Of a DNA stretch of 64,000 nucleotides, positions 44,287 through 51,966 are shown piece by piece (within the stretch, counting starts at the first letter, position 1; every line of letters starts with the position of its first letter). This DNA comes from Porifericola rhodea (lineage in GTDB: Bacteria > Bacteroidota > Bacteroidia > Cytophagales > Cyclobacteriaceae): positions 4,356,501 through 4,420,500 of the forward strand of contig NZ_CP119421.1 in NCBI RefSeq assembly GCF_030506305.1. Direction: 5' to 3'. A program made the translations under genes and the position numbers. The notes beneath the pieces are model-generated. The model was not told the origin of the DNA. It ran no database searches and saw nothing but the letters and a program-made list of their open reading frames with translations.

Positions 44287-46863
44287 TTATTGCTTTTTTA
44301 CCATCACCAGCCAATCTTCTTCAGCTTCAGCAGGAGGGGAGCCCAATTCTACCATTCCGCCACCTTTTACTTTTTTCACTTTTCCTTTTCTTAGTTTACC
44401 TCCTGTGCGAGGATTAAACCACATCACCTCAAATGTGCCATCTGCTGCTGTCAGGTCTAAACTGCTGGTTTTCGTATAGCCTAGATAGACTAAGTACAAG
44501 TCGTTTTCTTTAGCCAGGCAATACTTGTCTTTTTCATTAGCTTCGTTACCAATAAGCTTATTATGATTATTCATTTCCCAGAAAGGAATCTCATACTCTT
44601 TAAAGAAATTAAGTGCTATGCGGCAATAGTCCCATGACTGATCACGGCTTCTAAAGTCTTCAGCTACGAGGTCGTTTTCGGGCAGACTGTAGCCAAAATA
44701 GTATTCTACACCAGCACCACCGGCCATTAGGTTTGCCCATAGCGTTTGTTTGCGAATATCATGAAGATCATAATTAATACTGGATTCGTCAAAGCCTGGA
44801 TAATCAGGATCTGGCGGCACACCTTCTTTAGCAGAACCCTGTTCGTCATTGGCTACTACCCAAGGCTTTCCTGCTTTGGCGGAAGCTTCTAACCACTGCA
44901 AAGTTCTTTTGTGTACATGATTCCAGCTATTTTGTAAGGAAGCGCCTGTAATTTCTGACTTAGTGCCGAGTAAATGTGGGTATACATCGTCCTGCTTATC
45001 GGGATAGGTATGTATTACAATATTGTGCTTGTATGGGTCCAGTTCAGAGATATACTGAGCCATAGCAATTCTTTGTTCTGTAGTTTGTGTATTTTCTTCT
45101 CCCAGGTTCCAGTTGAGTGCCAGTAAATAACCAAAGCGAGCTATCATTTCTCTGAGGTAGAGCCTTCTTTCAGGACCGAGCTCACCACCATCAAGTGATT
45201 CTTTTACAATCTCAGCTTTGCTGTGTCCTTTAATATTGTCATCATTTTCAGTCTCCTGCAACTTAAAGTGTAAGTATAATCCTCGGGACTGAGCATATTC
45301 AAACACTTTCTGCCACTGGTCTAACTTTGAGCAATCGTAATGATATTTTAAGTCACGTTCTACAAATGGCCATATGTTGTCACCATCACCTCCTGCATTG
45401 TAAGTTAGAAATGAAAAGGCATTTAAACCCTTGGAAGATAAATAGTTAAGTGCACCCACTAAACCTTGTCCTTTACCATTCTTCCAGCTTAGGTCACCTT
45501 CCTTCCAGTCGCTGATATGTTTTTCAAATTTCTTAAGAGGTACATTTTTTTTGAGTGCTTTTGTATTGTCAAAATCTGCAAATGCCAGAAGTGTTTCTGG
45601 CGCATCTGAACCAGCTTTTAGAAAGTACTCTTTGCTTCCCTGAAATTGTAAATGGTGTTTACCTACATACTCCAACCGACCTTTTGACCGAAAGTCTTGA
45701 CCATTTTTATCTGATTCTACGATTTTAAAGCTACCTTTTTTACCATGATATGGAGCTAAAGGCTTGCTCCAGGGCAGATCTATCAAAGCTGCCATCTTAC
45801 CTTTGGTAAAAGAGATTTCGTAATCCCACCTTCCAATTTTATCCGGTGAAACATGCGCACGCCAGTGTGTGCCTTTTTCTGCACTACTCTCTGCTGCATG
45901 GCCATCTGCTGCGAAGTATCCAGGTACAGTATAGCTAGGTGAGCCAGACTCATGTGTAAATGTGACACGCATGTTATAATCTGTAAAGGGATTAACACTC
46001 TCATCACGCTCCGTAGCGAAGGGCCCATCCAGATTTAGAGTTACTTTATGCCATTGCTTAAGTTCTCCAGAAATACTGATTTCACCGGTGCCATCTGTTC
46101 TATCTGAAGTTGTCCCTTCAGAGGCAAGAAAAGCAGGAGGGAGGCTACCGCTTTTAAGCTGTGCTGTTGGTCCGTGATCTTGTTCCGGGCGAAAATGTTT
46201 ATCTCTTACCAGCATCCATTTGTCAAATTCAAAACCATCTTCTCTCATGCTAAACATAATCTCGTGTTCTCCGGCTTTGTCAATATCCAGATAGATCTGC
46301 ATAGGAACACCAGTGTGAACTTCCTCAGTGCGTTGCTTATTATCCCAAAACCATTGGTTTTTAGCAGTCCACTGCATTCTTTGACCATGATCTGGCCATT
46401 GGCCATCTAGGCCTACGTGTAATCCATTATCCTCGGTTCCGGTAGAGAAACAGCGCACCCAAACATAATATCGCCCAGGCTTATTTATATGTACTTTATA
46501 GTGAAGCACAGCCATTGCACCAGCTTCATTTGTAAAATTTTCCTTTTGAATCAGAGGATCGTCATGCGTACTACGAGTGTCGGGCAGTAGTTCAAGGTAC
46601 GCATTGTTACTAGCACCGTTGAGATGAGCCTCATCAGGATCTTGTAAGTCGGGTTTGCTGTTATTTGTACTAATGATATACCATTGCCGTACGTCGTTAA
46701 GGCTTTGTTTGAAAAAATGCTCAGCTTCCACAGCAAGGACGCCGTTTTTTTCTTCAAAAACTACTTTTTCGTTAAGCAGGGGCTGTGCATTAATCAGGCA
46801 TTGGGCCAAAACAGTAAGGCACAATACAGCCACTAACTTTTTACTAAAATTGGGAAAAGACAT
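44287..46863 (-). CDS. secreted DUF5060-type glycoside hydrolase, multidomain
   Basis: An 858-residue exported enzyme. The signal peptide ends LINAQ near 27. Residues about 30-225 form a carbohydrate-binding-like beta sandwich similar to the C-terminal domain of GH115 (AVLHYKVHINKPGRYYVWVR). A DUF5060 domain follows (about 265-355, KVTLNLDGPFATERDES). The catalytic (beta/alpha)8-like core (about 405-760) has NWNLGEE with Glu589/Glu590 as acid/base candidates and ANDEQG with Glu674 as the nucleophile candidate, a spacing typical of clan GH-A. The end (about 780-858) resembles the putative collagen-binding domain (PF12904) seen in this group. It is the first gene of the reverse-strand cluster and would release the sugar or sugar acid consumed by the genes after it. 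Confidence 0.82.
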   Translation of the reverse strand: MSFPNFSKKLVAVLCLTVLAQCLINAQPLLNEKVVFEEKNGVLAVEAEHFFKQSLNDVRQWYIISTNNSKPDLQDPDEAHLNGASNNAYLELLPDTRSTHDDPLIQKENFTNEAGAMAVLHYKVHINKPGRYYVWVRCFSTGTEDNGLHVGLDGQWPDHGQRMQWTAKNQWFWDNKQRTEEVHTGVPMQIYLDIDKAGEHEIMFSMREDGFEFDKWMLVRDKHFRPEQDHGPTAQLKSGSLPPAFLASEGTTSDRTDGTGEISISGELKQWHKVTLNLDGPFATERDESVNPFTDYNMRVTFTHESGSPSYTVPGYFAADGHAAESSAEKGTHWRAHVSPDKIGRWDYEISFTKGKMAALIDLPWSKPLAPYHGKKGSFKIVESDKNGQDFRSKGRLEYVGKHHLQFQGSKEYFLKAGSDAPETLLAFADFDNTKALKKNVPLKKFEKHISDWKEGDLSWKNGKGQGLVGALNYLSSKGLNAFSFLTYNAGGDGDNIWPFVERDLKYHYDCSKLDQWQKVFEYAQSRGLYLHFKLQETENDDNIKGHSKAEIVKESLDGGELGPERRLYLREMIARFGYLLALNWNLGEENTQTTEQRIAMAQYISELDPYKHNIVIHTYPDKQDDVYPHLLGTKSEITGASLQNSWNHVHKRTLQWLEASAKAGKPWVVANDEQGSAKEGVPPDPDYPGFDESSINYDLHDIRKQTLWANLMAGGAGVEYYFGYSLPENDLVAEDFRSRDQSWDYCRIALNFFKEYEIPFWEMNNHNKLIGNEANEKDKYCLAKENDLYLVYLGYTKTSSLDLTAADGTFEVMWFNPRTGGKLRKGKVKKVKGGGMVELGSPPAEAEEDWLVMVKKQ

Positions 46864-47260
46864 GTAGTATTAGGTTGTTGTATTATTAGAATTATTAAAC
46901 TTAAACCTGCTGAAATTGAAGCTGTTAAAGTCTAATGTGAGGATAAAATTATGAACAAAATTCATTTCTCAAAGCGCAGGAAAAGATCAGCAGAGCGTTT
47001 TGAGCGATGCAAAGGTTTGAATTGAGCACAGAGGCAGAAATATTTTTTCAGATTTTTTTTCTTGAGAATAAGCTTGCACAGATATGCGCTGTATTTATTA
47101 TGTACAAAAATATAGAGCGACTATTCCAGATAAGGAAAGCTTTAAGGGGGGGCATGTATAATTCAATTTTAACAGTCTTTTGAATTATTTCAGATATCCC
47201 TATTTTAGCAGTTTTTAATGATAGGAAGCAGCTTTGTTAAGCTTATAAACCGCAATAATT
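46864..47260. other. promoter region of reverse-strand cluster, 397 bp
   Basis: No coding sequence was seen between the glycoside hydrolase and the first IS copy. Directly before the hydrolase start lies the leader TACAACAACCTAA (46870-46882 on the minus strand). A 10-bp inverted repeat, CTCAAAGCGC (46968-46977) and GCGTTTTGAG (46995-47004, one G-T mismatch), lies about 105-140 bp upstream of the start and may be an operator. The rest is AT-rich with a G-run near 47149. Confidence 0.45.
46968..47004. promoter_or_regulatory. inverted repeat upstream of the glycoside hydrolase
   Basis: Arms CTCAAAGCGC and GCGTTTTGAG, 17 bp apart, pair at 9 of 10 positions. Its position upstream of the first gene of a LacI-linked cluster makes an operator or a 5' UTR hairpin possible. 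The arm sequence is unlike the TACGTA motif of the other cluster. Confidence 0.3.
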
Positions 47261-47274
47261 TAGGTCTTGTCCGG

Positions 47275-48090
47275 CTAGGTGTCCGCAGGTTGGCAGTAAG
47301 ATTGGTAAAGTTTAAGGTCTACGGGGAATAAGATTTTTTCAAGATAACGTTTTTGGCTCACAGCGGGGTGAGTTCGGTTGTATTTTTGCCAATGCTTCTT
47401 CAATGGCCCACTTCTCTTGTGAGCCTGCTGTGGAGTTAGATAATCCAGACTGAGGTGCGGCCGTTGATGATTATATATCTGAATGCTCTTAGCTACGTGT
47501 TTGAGAGCGGCTGAAAAAGAAAGATAGTTTCCCCTTACCAATTCATCTTTGAGGATACCATTCACCCGCTCGGCTAGCCCATTTTCGTAGGAGCCATGCG
47601 TCATGGAGATAGTAATTTTGTTTCTCTTTAGAAGCCGCGTATAGGCATGACAACAATATTGTAATCCCCGATCCGAGTGGTGAGTTAACGAATGGGTAGT
47701 AGAATCAGGTAGCTGCTTCAAGGCCATTTTCAGAGCGTCTAAGGGTCCGATGGCGTGCATCGTAGGTTGCAAAGACCAACCTATGATTTTGCGGGAGTAT
47801 GCATCTGTAATCAAACTGAGATAATTAAACCTACTACCGGTTCTCAGATAAGTCATATCCGAAACCCAGAGTTGATGAGGCTGTTTAGGTTGGATATCCG
47901 CAGCTAAATTTGGATACTTAAATAAATAGTGGTGAGATTCAGTAGTAAAAGCTTTCCGCTTTCTCTTTACTGCAAGCATACTGTGAGTACGCAATAGGCT
48001 AAACAGTTTATCACGGCCCATATTAATGTGATGCTGGCTAAAGAAAGGAGTAAGTAGGTAGTAGAGTTTTCGAACACCTATGTTGGGCAT
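47275..48090 (-). CDS. IS3-family transposase OrfB (DDE domain), copy 1
   Basis: A 271-residue part of the catalytic protein. The DDE residues are visible in WVSDMTYL (first Asp), HHSDRGLQY (second Asp) and the Glu region YENGLAERVNGILKDE; RPHLSLDYLTPQQAH closes the rve domain. The same frame continues upstream of the first ATG without stops through residues RLAGITRSAYYKAAQRQ, a typical OrfB N-terminus with no start codon of its own. It is therefore expected as an OrfAB fusion made by -1 frameshifting at 48267-48273. The translation is identical to the copy at 49923-50738. Confidence 0.92.
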   Translation of the reverse strand: MPNIGVRKLYYLLTPFFSQHHINMGRDKLFSLLRTHSMLAVKRKRKAFTTESHHYLFKYPNLAADIQPKQPHQLWVSDMTYLRTGSRFNYLSLITDAYSRKIIGWSLQPTMHAIGPLDALKMALKQLPDSTTHSLTHHSDRGLQYCCHAYTRLLKRNKITISMTHGSYENGLAERVNGILKDELVRGNYLSFSAALKHVAKSIQIYNHQRPHLSLDYLTPQQAHKRSGPLKKHWQKYNRTHPAVSQKRYLEKILFPVDLKLYQSYCQPADT

Positions 48091-48239
48091 ATCTTTCCGA
48101 ATCCGGCTTACTTCCCTTAAAACCAGATGATCTCTAGCACAATCGTGTTTTTGCCGTTGAGCTGCTTTATAATAAGCAGAACGCGTAATCCCAGCCAGGC
48201 GGCAGAGTAAACTAATAGAAGCAAAAGGTGCTCGTCGGT

Positions 48240-48614
48240 TTACTTTGGTGATGGCTGAGAACCGGGCTTTTTTCGCACTGGAATCCTATATTCATCTTCA
48301 GCAATATTAATCATCGTATCCAACAACTCATTTTTGAGTTCAGCTTCACGCAGGGCTTTTTGAGTATCCTTCAGCTTTTTTTCAAGCTGTTTGATACGGT
48401 CCTGTTCAGAAGCATCCTTTTTAGATTTCATGGTAGGAAGAATATAGGGTTCGACATAGTTTTGCTTATACCAGCGGATCCACCGCCTTACAAAGATACG
48501 GGAAACGTGATACTTGTGGGCAGCCTCCTGTTCGGTCAATAAGTTGATGATGACCTCTTGAGCGACGATTCGTCTAAAACAAGAGCGATAATGTTTCTTT
48601 TTGGAGTTTTTCAT
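48240..48614 (-). CDS. IS3-family OrfA, copy 1
   Basis: A 124-residue DNA-binding protein: helix-turn-helix in the first 55 residues (LLTEQEAAHKYHVSRIFVRRWIRWY), then a coiled-coil/leucine-zipper stretch (DRIKQLEKKLKDTQKALREAELKNELL in two parts). It ends 22 bases after an AAAAAAG slippery heptamer. Identical in sequence to copy 2. Confidence 0.92.
   Translation of the reverse strand: MKNSKKKHYRSCFRRIVAQEVIINLLTEQEAAHKYHVSRIFVRRWIRWYKQNYVEPYILPTMKSKKDASEQDRIKQLEKKLKDTQKALREAELKNELLDTMINIAEDEYRIPVRKKPGSQPSPK
48267..48273 (-). promoter_or_regulatory. programmed -1 frameshift heptamer, copy 1
   Basis: On the minus strand the sequence is A AAA AAG, read in OrfA as CGA AAA AAG. Slipping back one base puts the ribosome in the OrfB frame, which stays open through the OrfB N-terminal sequence. 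This is the usual IS3-family device to make the OrfAB transposase. Confidence 0.85.
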
Positions 48615-48666
48615 AAGGGGTTGATTTTAAGTGTTTCTTACAACCCCTGTGGACACTTTTTAGGAT

Positions 48667-49346
48667 GTGAGTATATGTTATATAATTGACATTATGTTAA
48701 GTAAAGACATTGGATTACTCACAAATCTGTTTGAACCCTGCTCCTCGCAACTATAATAGGATTTTCAAATTTCAACTAACTTTCTTTAAAAGAAATTTTA
48801 AGGAAGTAGCTGCTAATTAAATTCAATCAAGATCAGATTATTAAATAACTGTAGTAGCTACAGCATGTTGTTAACTTATCGTTAAAATTGTCTTAATCAC
48901 TACGCAAGCTAACCAGTGCGTCACTCATCTGGCTGGCAGTCGCTTCTTATACTTTCTGCATAAACCCAACTTCATTTCCAGTTCCAATTGTAAAAGGTGC
49001 CTTTATAGATACCAAGCTTCCTGCAGATGTCTTCTGCTTTTCGGTCTTGTTCATTTTCTTTCAGAGCCTTGATGATCTGGCACATGGCAGTTTTAACTTT
49101 CTAGTTTGTTCATTTTTAAACTGTCCTATTTTCAACTGAAGCAGTACAAATACTGAATCGTGCTTCCCTCCAATCAACATGACAATCCAAACCTAGTCTT
49201 TAAGAAGTTTTAGTCATTTCGTTCAGTACCTCCACCAATGCCTTCTGTTTTTACAATACTTTCTGTGCTGTTTTTCTATATCATTTGCCACTTCATTTGT
49301 TAATCTTATTACTTAACATAACTATGATTATATAACATATACTCAC
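48667..49346. other. spacer between the inverted IS copies, 680 bp
   Basis: It contains no intact gene. Its own ends are imperfect inverted repeats of about 38 bp (GTGAGTATATGTTATATAAT, then TTATGTTAAGTAA, around a 5-base mismatch block), as if it were an older element. On the minus strand it carries a decayed IS3-type orfA fragment (listed separately). The left part (48705-48950) is AT-rich with no recognisable feature. Confidence 0.6.
48996..49112 (-). pseudogene. decayed orfA of a different IS3-family element
   Basis: Read on the minus strand, this segment encodes CQIIKALKENEQDRKAEDIC followed by RKLGIYKGTFYNWNWK and a stop. It resembles the helix-turn-helix start of the IS407/IS2-like OrfA (ADICRELGI..ATFYNWKSKYGG pattern). 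An upstream ATG (MNKLES) is out of frame by one base, and the TGA comes right after the YNW motif, so it is frameshifted and truncated. It is unrelated to the OrfA of the flanking copies. Confidence 0.6.
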
Positions 49347-49398
49347 GTCCTAAAAAGTGTCCACAGGGGTTGTAAGAAACACTTAAAATCAACCCCTT

Positions 49399-49773
49399 AT
49401 GAAAAACTCCAAAAAGAAACATTATCGCTCTTGTTTTAGACGAATCGTCGCTCAAGAGGTCATCATCAACTTATTGACCGAACAGGAGGCTGCCCACAAG
49501 TATCACGTTTCCCGTATCTTTGTAAGGCGGTGGATCCGCTGGTATAAGCAAAACTATGTCGAACCCTATATTCTTCCTACCATGAAATCTAAAAAGGATG
49601 CTTCTGAACAGGACCGTATCAAACAGCTTGAAAAAAAGCTGAAGGATACTCAAAAAGCCCTGCGTGAAGCTGAACTCAAAAATGAGTTGTTGGATACGAT
49701 GATTAATATTGCTGAAGATGAATATAGGATTCCAGTGCGAAAAAAGCCCGGTTCTCAGCCATCACCAAAGTAA
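49399..49773 (+). CDS. IS3-family OrfA, copy 2
   Basis: A 124-residue helix-turn-helix and coiled-coil protein identical to copy 1. It provides DNA binding for the OrfAB transposase and, alone, often acts as a repressor in this family. The ATG follows an AC-rich leader (AAATCAACCCCTT). Confidence 0.92.
   Translation: MKNSKKKHYRSCFRRIVAQEVIINLLTEQEAAHKYHVSRIFVRRWIRWYKQNYVEPYILPTMKSKKDASEQDRIKQLEKKLKDTQKALREAELKNELLDTMINIAEDEYRIPVRKKPGSQPSPK
49740..49746 (+). promoter_or_regulatory. programmed -1 frameshift heptamer, copy 2
   Basis: AAAAAAG is read in OrfA as (CG)A AAA AAG. After a -1 slip the frame reads ARFSAITKVNRRAPFASISL and then joins the OrfB domain without a stop. Confidence 0.85.
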
Positions 49774-49922
49774 ACCGACGAGCACCTTTTGCTTCTATTA
49801 GTTTACTCTGCCGCCTGGCTGGGATTACGCGTTCTGCTTATTATAAAGCAGCTCAACGGCAAAAACACGATTGTGCTAGAGATCATCTGGTTTTAAGGGA
49901 AGTAAGCCGGATTCGGAAAGAT

Positions 49923-50738
49923 ATGCCCAACATAGGTGTTCGAAAACTCTACTACCTACTTACTCCTTTCTTTAGCCAGCATCACATTAATATGGGCCGT
50001 GATAAACTGTTTAGCCTATTGCGTACTCACAGTATGCTTGCAGTAAAGAGAAAGCGGAAAGCTTTTACTACTGAATCTCACCACTATTTATTTAAGTATC
50101 CAAATTTAGCTGCGGATATCCAACCTAAACAGCCTCATCAACTCTGGGTTTCGGATATGACTTATCTGAGAACCGGTAGTAGGTTTAATTATCTCAGTTT
50201 GATTACAGATGCATACTCCCGCAAAATCATAGGTTGGTCTTTGCAACCTACGATGCACGCCATCGGACCCTTAGACGCTCTGAAAATGGCCTTGAAGCAG
50301 CTACCTGATTCTACTACCCATTCGTTAACTCACCACTCGGATCGGGGATTACAATATTGTTGTCATGCCTATACGCGGCTTCTAAAGAGAAACAAAATTA
50401 CTATCTCCATGACGCATGGCTCCTACGAAAATGGGCTAGCCGAGCGGGTGAATGGTATCCTCAAAGATGAATTGGTAAGGGGAAACTATCTTTCTTTTTC
50501 AGCCGCTCTCAAACACGTAGCTAAGAGCATTCAGATATATAATCATCAACGGCCGCACCTCAGTCTGGATTATCTAACTCCACAGCAGGCTCACAAGAGA
50601 AGTGGGCCATTGAAGAAGCATTGGCAAAAATACAACCGAACTCACCCCGCTGTGAGCCAAAAACGTTATCTTGAAAAAATCTTATTCCCCGTAGACCTTA
50701 AACTTTACCAATCTTACTGCCAACCTGCGGACACCTAG
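49923..50738 (+). CDS. IS3-family transposase OrfB (DDE domain), copy 2
   Basis: A 271-residue catalytic part identical to copy 1, with the same DDE residues. The frame is open upstream to 49722, after a TAG, and lacks an ATG until 49923, so the functional product should be OrfAB from 49399 to 50738. Both copies look intact and potentially active. Confidence 0.92.
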   Translation: MPNIGVRKLYYLLTPFFSQHHINMGRDKLFSLLRTHSMLAVKRKRKAFTTESHHYLFKYPNLAADIQPKQPHQLWVSDMTYLRTGSRFNYLSLITDAYSRKIIGWSLQPTMHAIGPLDALKMALKQLPDSTTHSLTHHSDRGLQYCCHAYTRLLKRNKITISMTHGSYENGLAERVNGILKDELVRGNYLSFSAALKHVAKSIQIYNHQRPHLSLDYLTPQQAHKRSGPLKKHWQKYNRTHPAVSQKRYLEKILFPVDLKLYQSYCQPADT

Positions 50739-50832
50739 CCGGACAAGACCTATTTTTCATATTAACTTAACAACTACAGATACATTTCTGATAAATCTTG
50801 TGCTTTGCAATTGGCTATGAGATAAACCACAT

Positions 50833-50864
50833 AAAAAACTCGTGACTAATGAAGGCACGAGTTT
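50833..50864 (-). terminator. intrinsic terminator of the O-methyltransferase gene
   Basis: AAACTCGTG (50836-50844) pairs perfectly with CACGAGTTT (50856-50864). On the minus strand the hairpin is followed by a U-run (A-run at 50833-50838), so it ends the O-methyltransferase transcript. Confidence 0.8.
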
Positions 50865-50895
50865 AAGTTATAAATCTAAAGAGAGAGTAAATATG

Positions 50896-51966
50896 CTATT
50901 TATAGGCAATAGCAGCACTTGTAGGCCCGGCCAGGGGTATCATTGTGGTAGAGGAAAAACCTACTTTCTTTGCCCAAATATCAAAATCGGCCAAAGTATA
51001 ATCAAAGCCCTGACCAGTTTCTATAAGCATATTCAGACTCATCATAAGACCAAACAGGTTTTCTTTACGTTCACGATCTATAATGTTCTCAATAGCTACA
51101 AATACTCCTCCTTTTTTTACTGCATTATAAGCACTCTTCATAAGCTTAAGTTTCTGTTCTTCATTCCAATCGTGCAATATATTACCCATGATAACGACAT
51201 CTGCTTCTGGAATAGGATCACGAAAGAAGTTTCCACTTTTTAGGCTTACTTTACCTTCCATGTCAAACTTGGAGATAGTTTTACTAGCGATAGGCTCAAC
51301 TTCCGGTAAATCAAAACTGACACATTTAATATGCGGATTGTGTTTAGCGACCATTACTGACAATAGTCCGCTAGCTCCTCCCACATCGGTAAGCGAGGTA
51401 TACTTACTAAAATCAAATTTTTTGGCAAAAGCAATAAAGTTTCCAATCTGAAGGCTGTTCATAGCTCTTAGAAAATCACTAAGGCGGTCTGCATCATTGT
51501 ACAATGCAGAAAAAATATCTTCATTTTCTTTCGCCTCATTTTGTGGTTTTCCACTGGTAAGACCTTGCTCCAGGTTACCCCAGAAATGATAAAGTCGCTG
51601 ATTCATCATCTTGAGCATACCTCCAACGTAAGAGTTTTTCTTTTTGTCCAGAAACATCTCTGAGTGCTCGGTATTAGAGTACTTGGCACTCTCCAACAAG
51701 CCTTTTCTTTTGAGAAAACCAAGTGCGACCAGAGCGTCCAGATAATCAAAGACCTGTCGGTCTGCACACTGAAACTGTAGTTTTTTCTTGACATCTGCCG
51801 CGCTAAGTGATTGCTGCTCAGAAAGTAGTGTAAATAAGTCAAAATGTACTGCGGACAAAAGCACTTTTGAAGCCCAGAAACCAGTACCAATCTGCATAAT
51901 TTTTACTGGCGCTGTCTCATGGCTCATGCTGTGTTCAGCATATTCTTCCTGTGTTTGGGTTTGCAT
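50896..51966 (-). CDS. SAM-dependent O-methyltransferase (family 2, COMT-like)
   Basis: A 356-residue methyltransferase. The N-terminal dimerisation/winged-helix part spans about 20-115 (FWASKVLLSAVHFDLFTLL). The SAM-binding motif DVGGASG is at 194-200, and the acidic residue that binds the ribose is in SFDLPEV near 219. The catalytic-region His265 is in NILHDW, the LHDW motif of O-methyltransferases of this family. Members methylate phenolic, polyketide or acetylserotonin-type hydroxyls; no biosynthetic neighbours reveal the substrate. The gene stands alone beside IS copy 2. The ATG at 51966 is preceded by the leader GATAACAACTTAA. Confidence 0.88.
   Translation of the reverse strand: MQTQTQEEYAEHSMSHETAPVKIMQIGTGFWASKVLLSAVHFDLFTLLSEQQSLSAADVKKKLQFQCADRQVFDYLDALVALGFLKRKGLLESAKYSNTEHSEMFLDKKKNSYVGGMLKMMNQRLYHFWGNLEQGLTSGKPQNEAKENEDIFSALYNDADRLSDFLRAMNSLQIGNFIAFAKKFDFSKYTSLTDVGGASGLLSVMVAKHNPHIKCVSFDLPEVEPIASKTISKFDMEGKVSLKSGNFFRDPIPEADVVIMGNILHDWNEEQKLKLMKSAYNAVKKGGVFVAIENIIDRERKENLFGLMMSLNMLIETGQGFDYTLADFDIWAKKVGFSSTTMIPLAGPTSAAIAYK

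Larger units (their letters stand above)
47268..48666 (-). mobile_element. IS3-family insertion sequence, copy 1
   Basis: An element of about 1.4 kb carrying orfA and orfB on the minus strand. The terminal sequences in element orientation are similar: one end reads GTCC, six bases, then GTGTCCACAGG, and the other, on the opposite strand, GTCC, six bases, then GTGTCCGCAGG. This gives a nested terminal inverted repeat. The exact ends could instead be the inner TGTCC motifs (47280 to 48655). No target duplication can be claimed. A mirror copy is at 49347-50745. Confidence 0.85.
47261..48704. repeat. left arm of a 1.44-kb inverted repeat
   Basis: This segment is the reverse complement of 49309-50752, around a centre at 49006.5. 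The OrfA and OrfB translations of both arms are identical. Differences were seen only near the inner end: one base next to the IS terminus (48666 T against C in the mirror copy) and a 5-base block at 48687-48691. The shared sequence extends past the IS ends on both sides, about 38 bp inward (to TTAAGTAA) and about 7 bp outward (TAGGTCT). Confidence 0.8.
49347..50745 (+). mobile_element. IS3-family insertion sequence, copy 2
   Basis: Inverted duplicate of copy 1, with the same orfA, slippery heptamer, orfB and nested TGTCC ends. Protein identity between the copies is complete, pointing to recent duplication or gene conversion. Its right end lies 151 bp from the O-methyltransferase gene. Confidence 0.85.
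49309..50752. repeat. right arm of the 1.44-kb inverted repeat
   Basis: Mirror image of 47261-48704 (coordinates of matching bases add to 98013). The two arms could anneal as a long hairpin with a loop of about 600 bases, or recombine to invert the spacer. Outer flanks differ immediately beyond the TAGGTCT sequence, which dates the duplication boundary. Confidence 0.8.

Noticed and set aside
47261-48704. Target-site duplication of the IS copies
   Set aside because: Both copies share flanking bases on both sides, so a short direct repeat cannot be separated from the duplicated flank.
48721-48760. tRNA-3'-end-like sequence GAACCCTGCTCCTCGCAACT in the IS spacer
   Set aside because: A T-arm with matching stem and an acceptor partner could not be built on either strand, so it is not called a tRNA or an attachment site.
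47261-50752. Composite transposon with cargo
   Set aside because: The spacer between the inverted IS copies contains only a dead orfA and AT-rich DNA; no passenger gene was found.
50842-51243. 133-residue forward ORF overlapping the O-methyltransferase gene
   Set aside because: It is antisense to a well-supported methyltransferase and its sequence has no recognisable domain; the terminator hairpin lies at its start.
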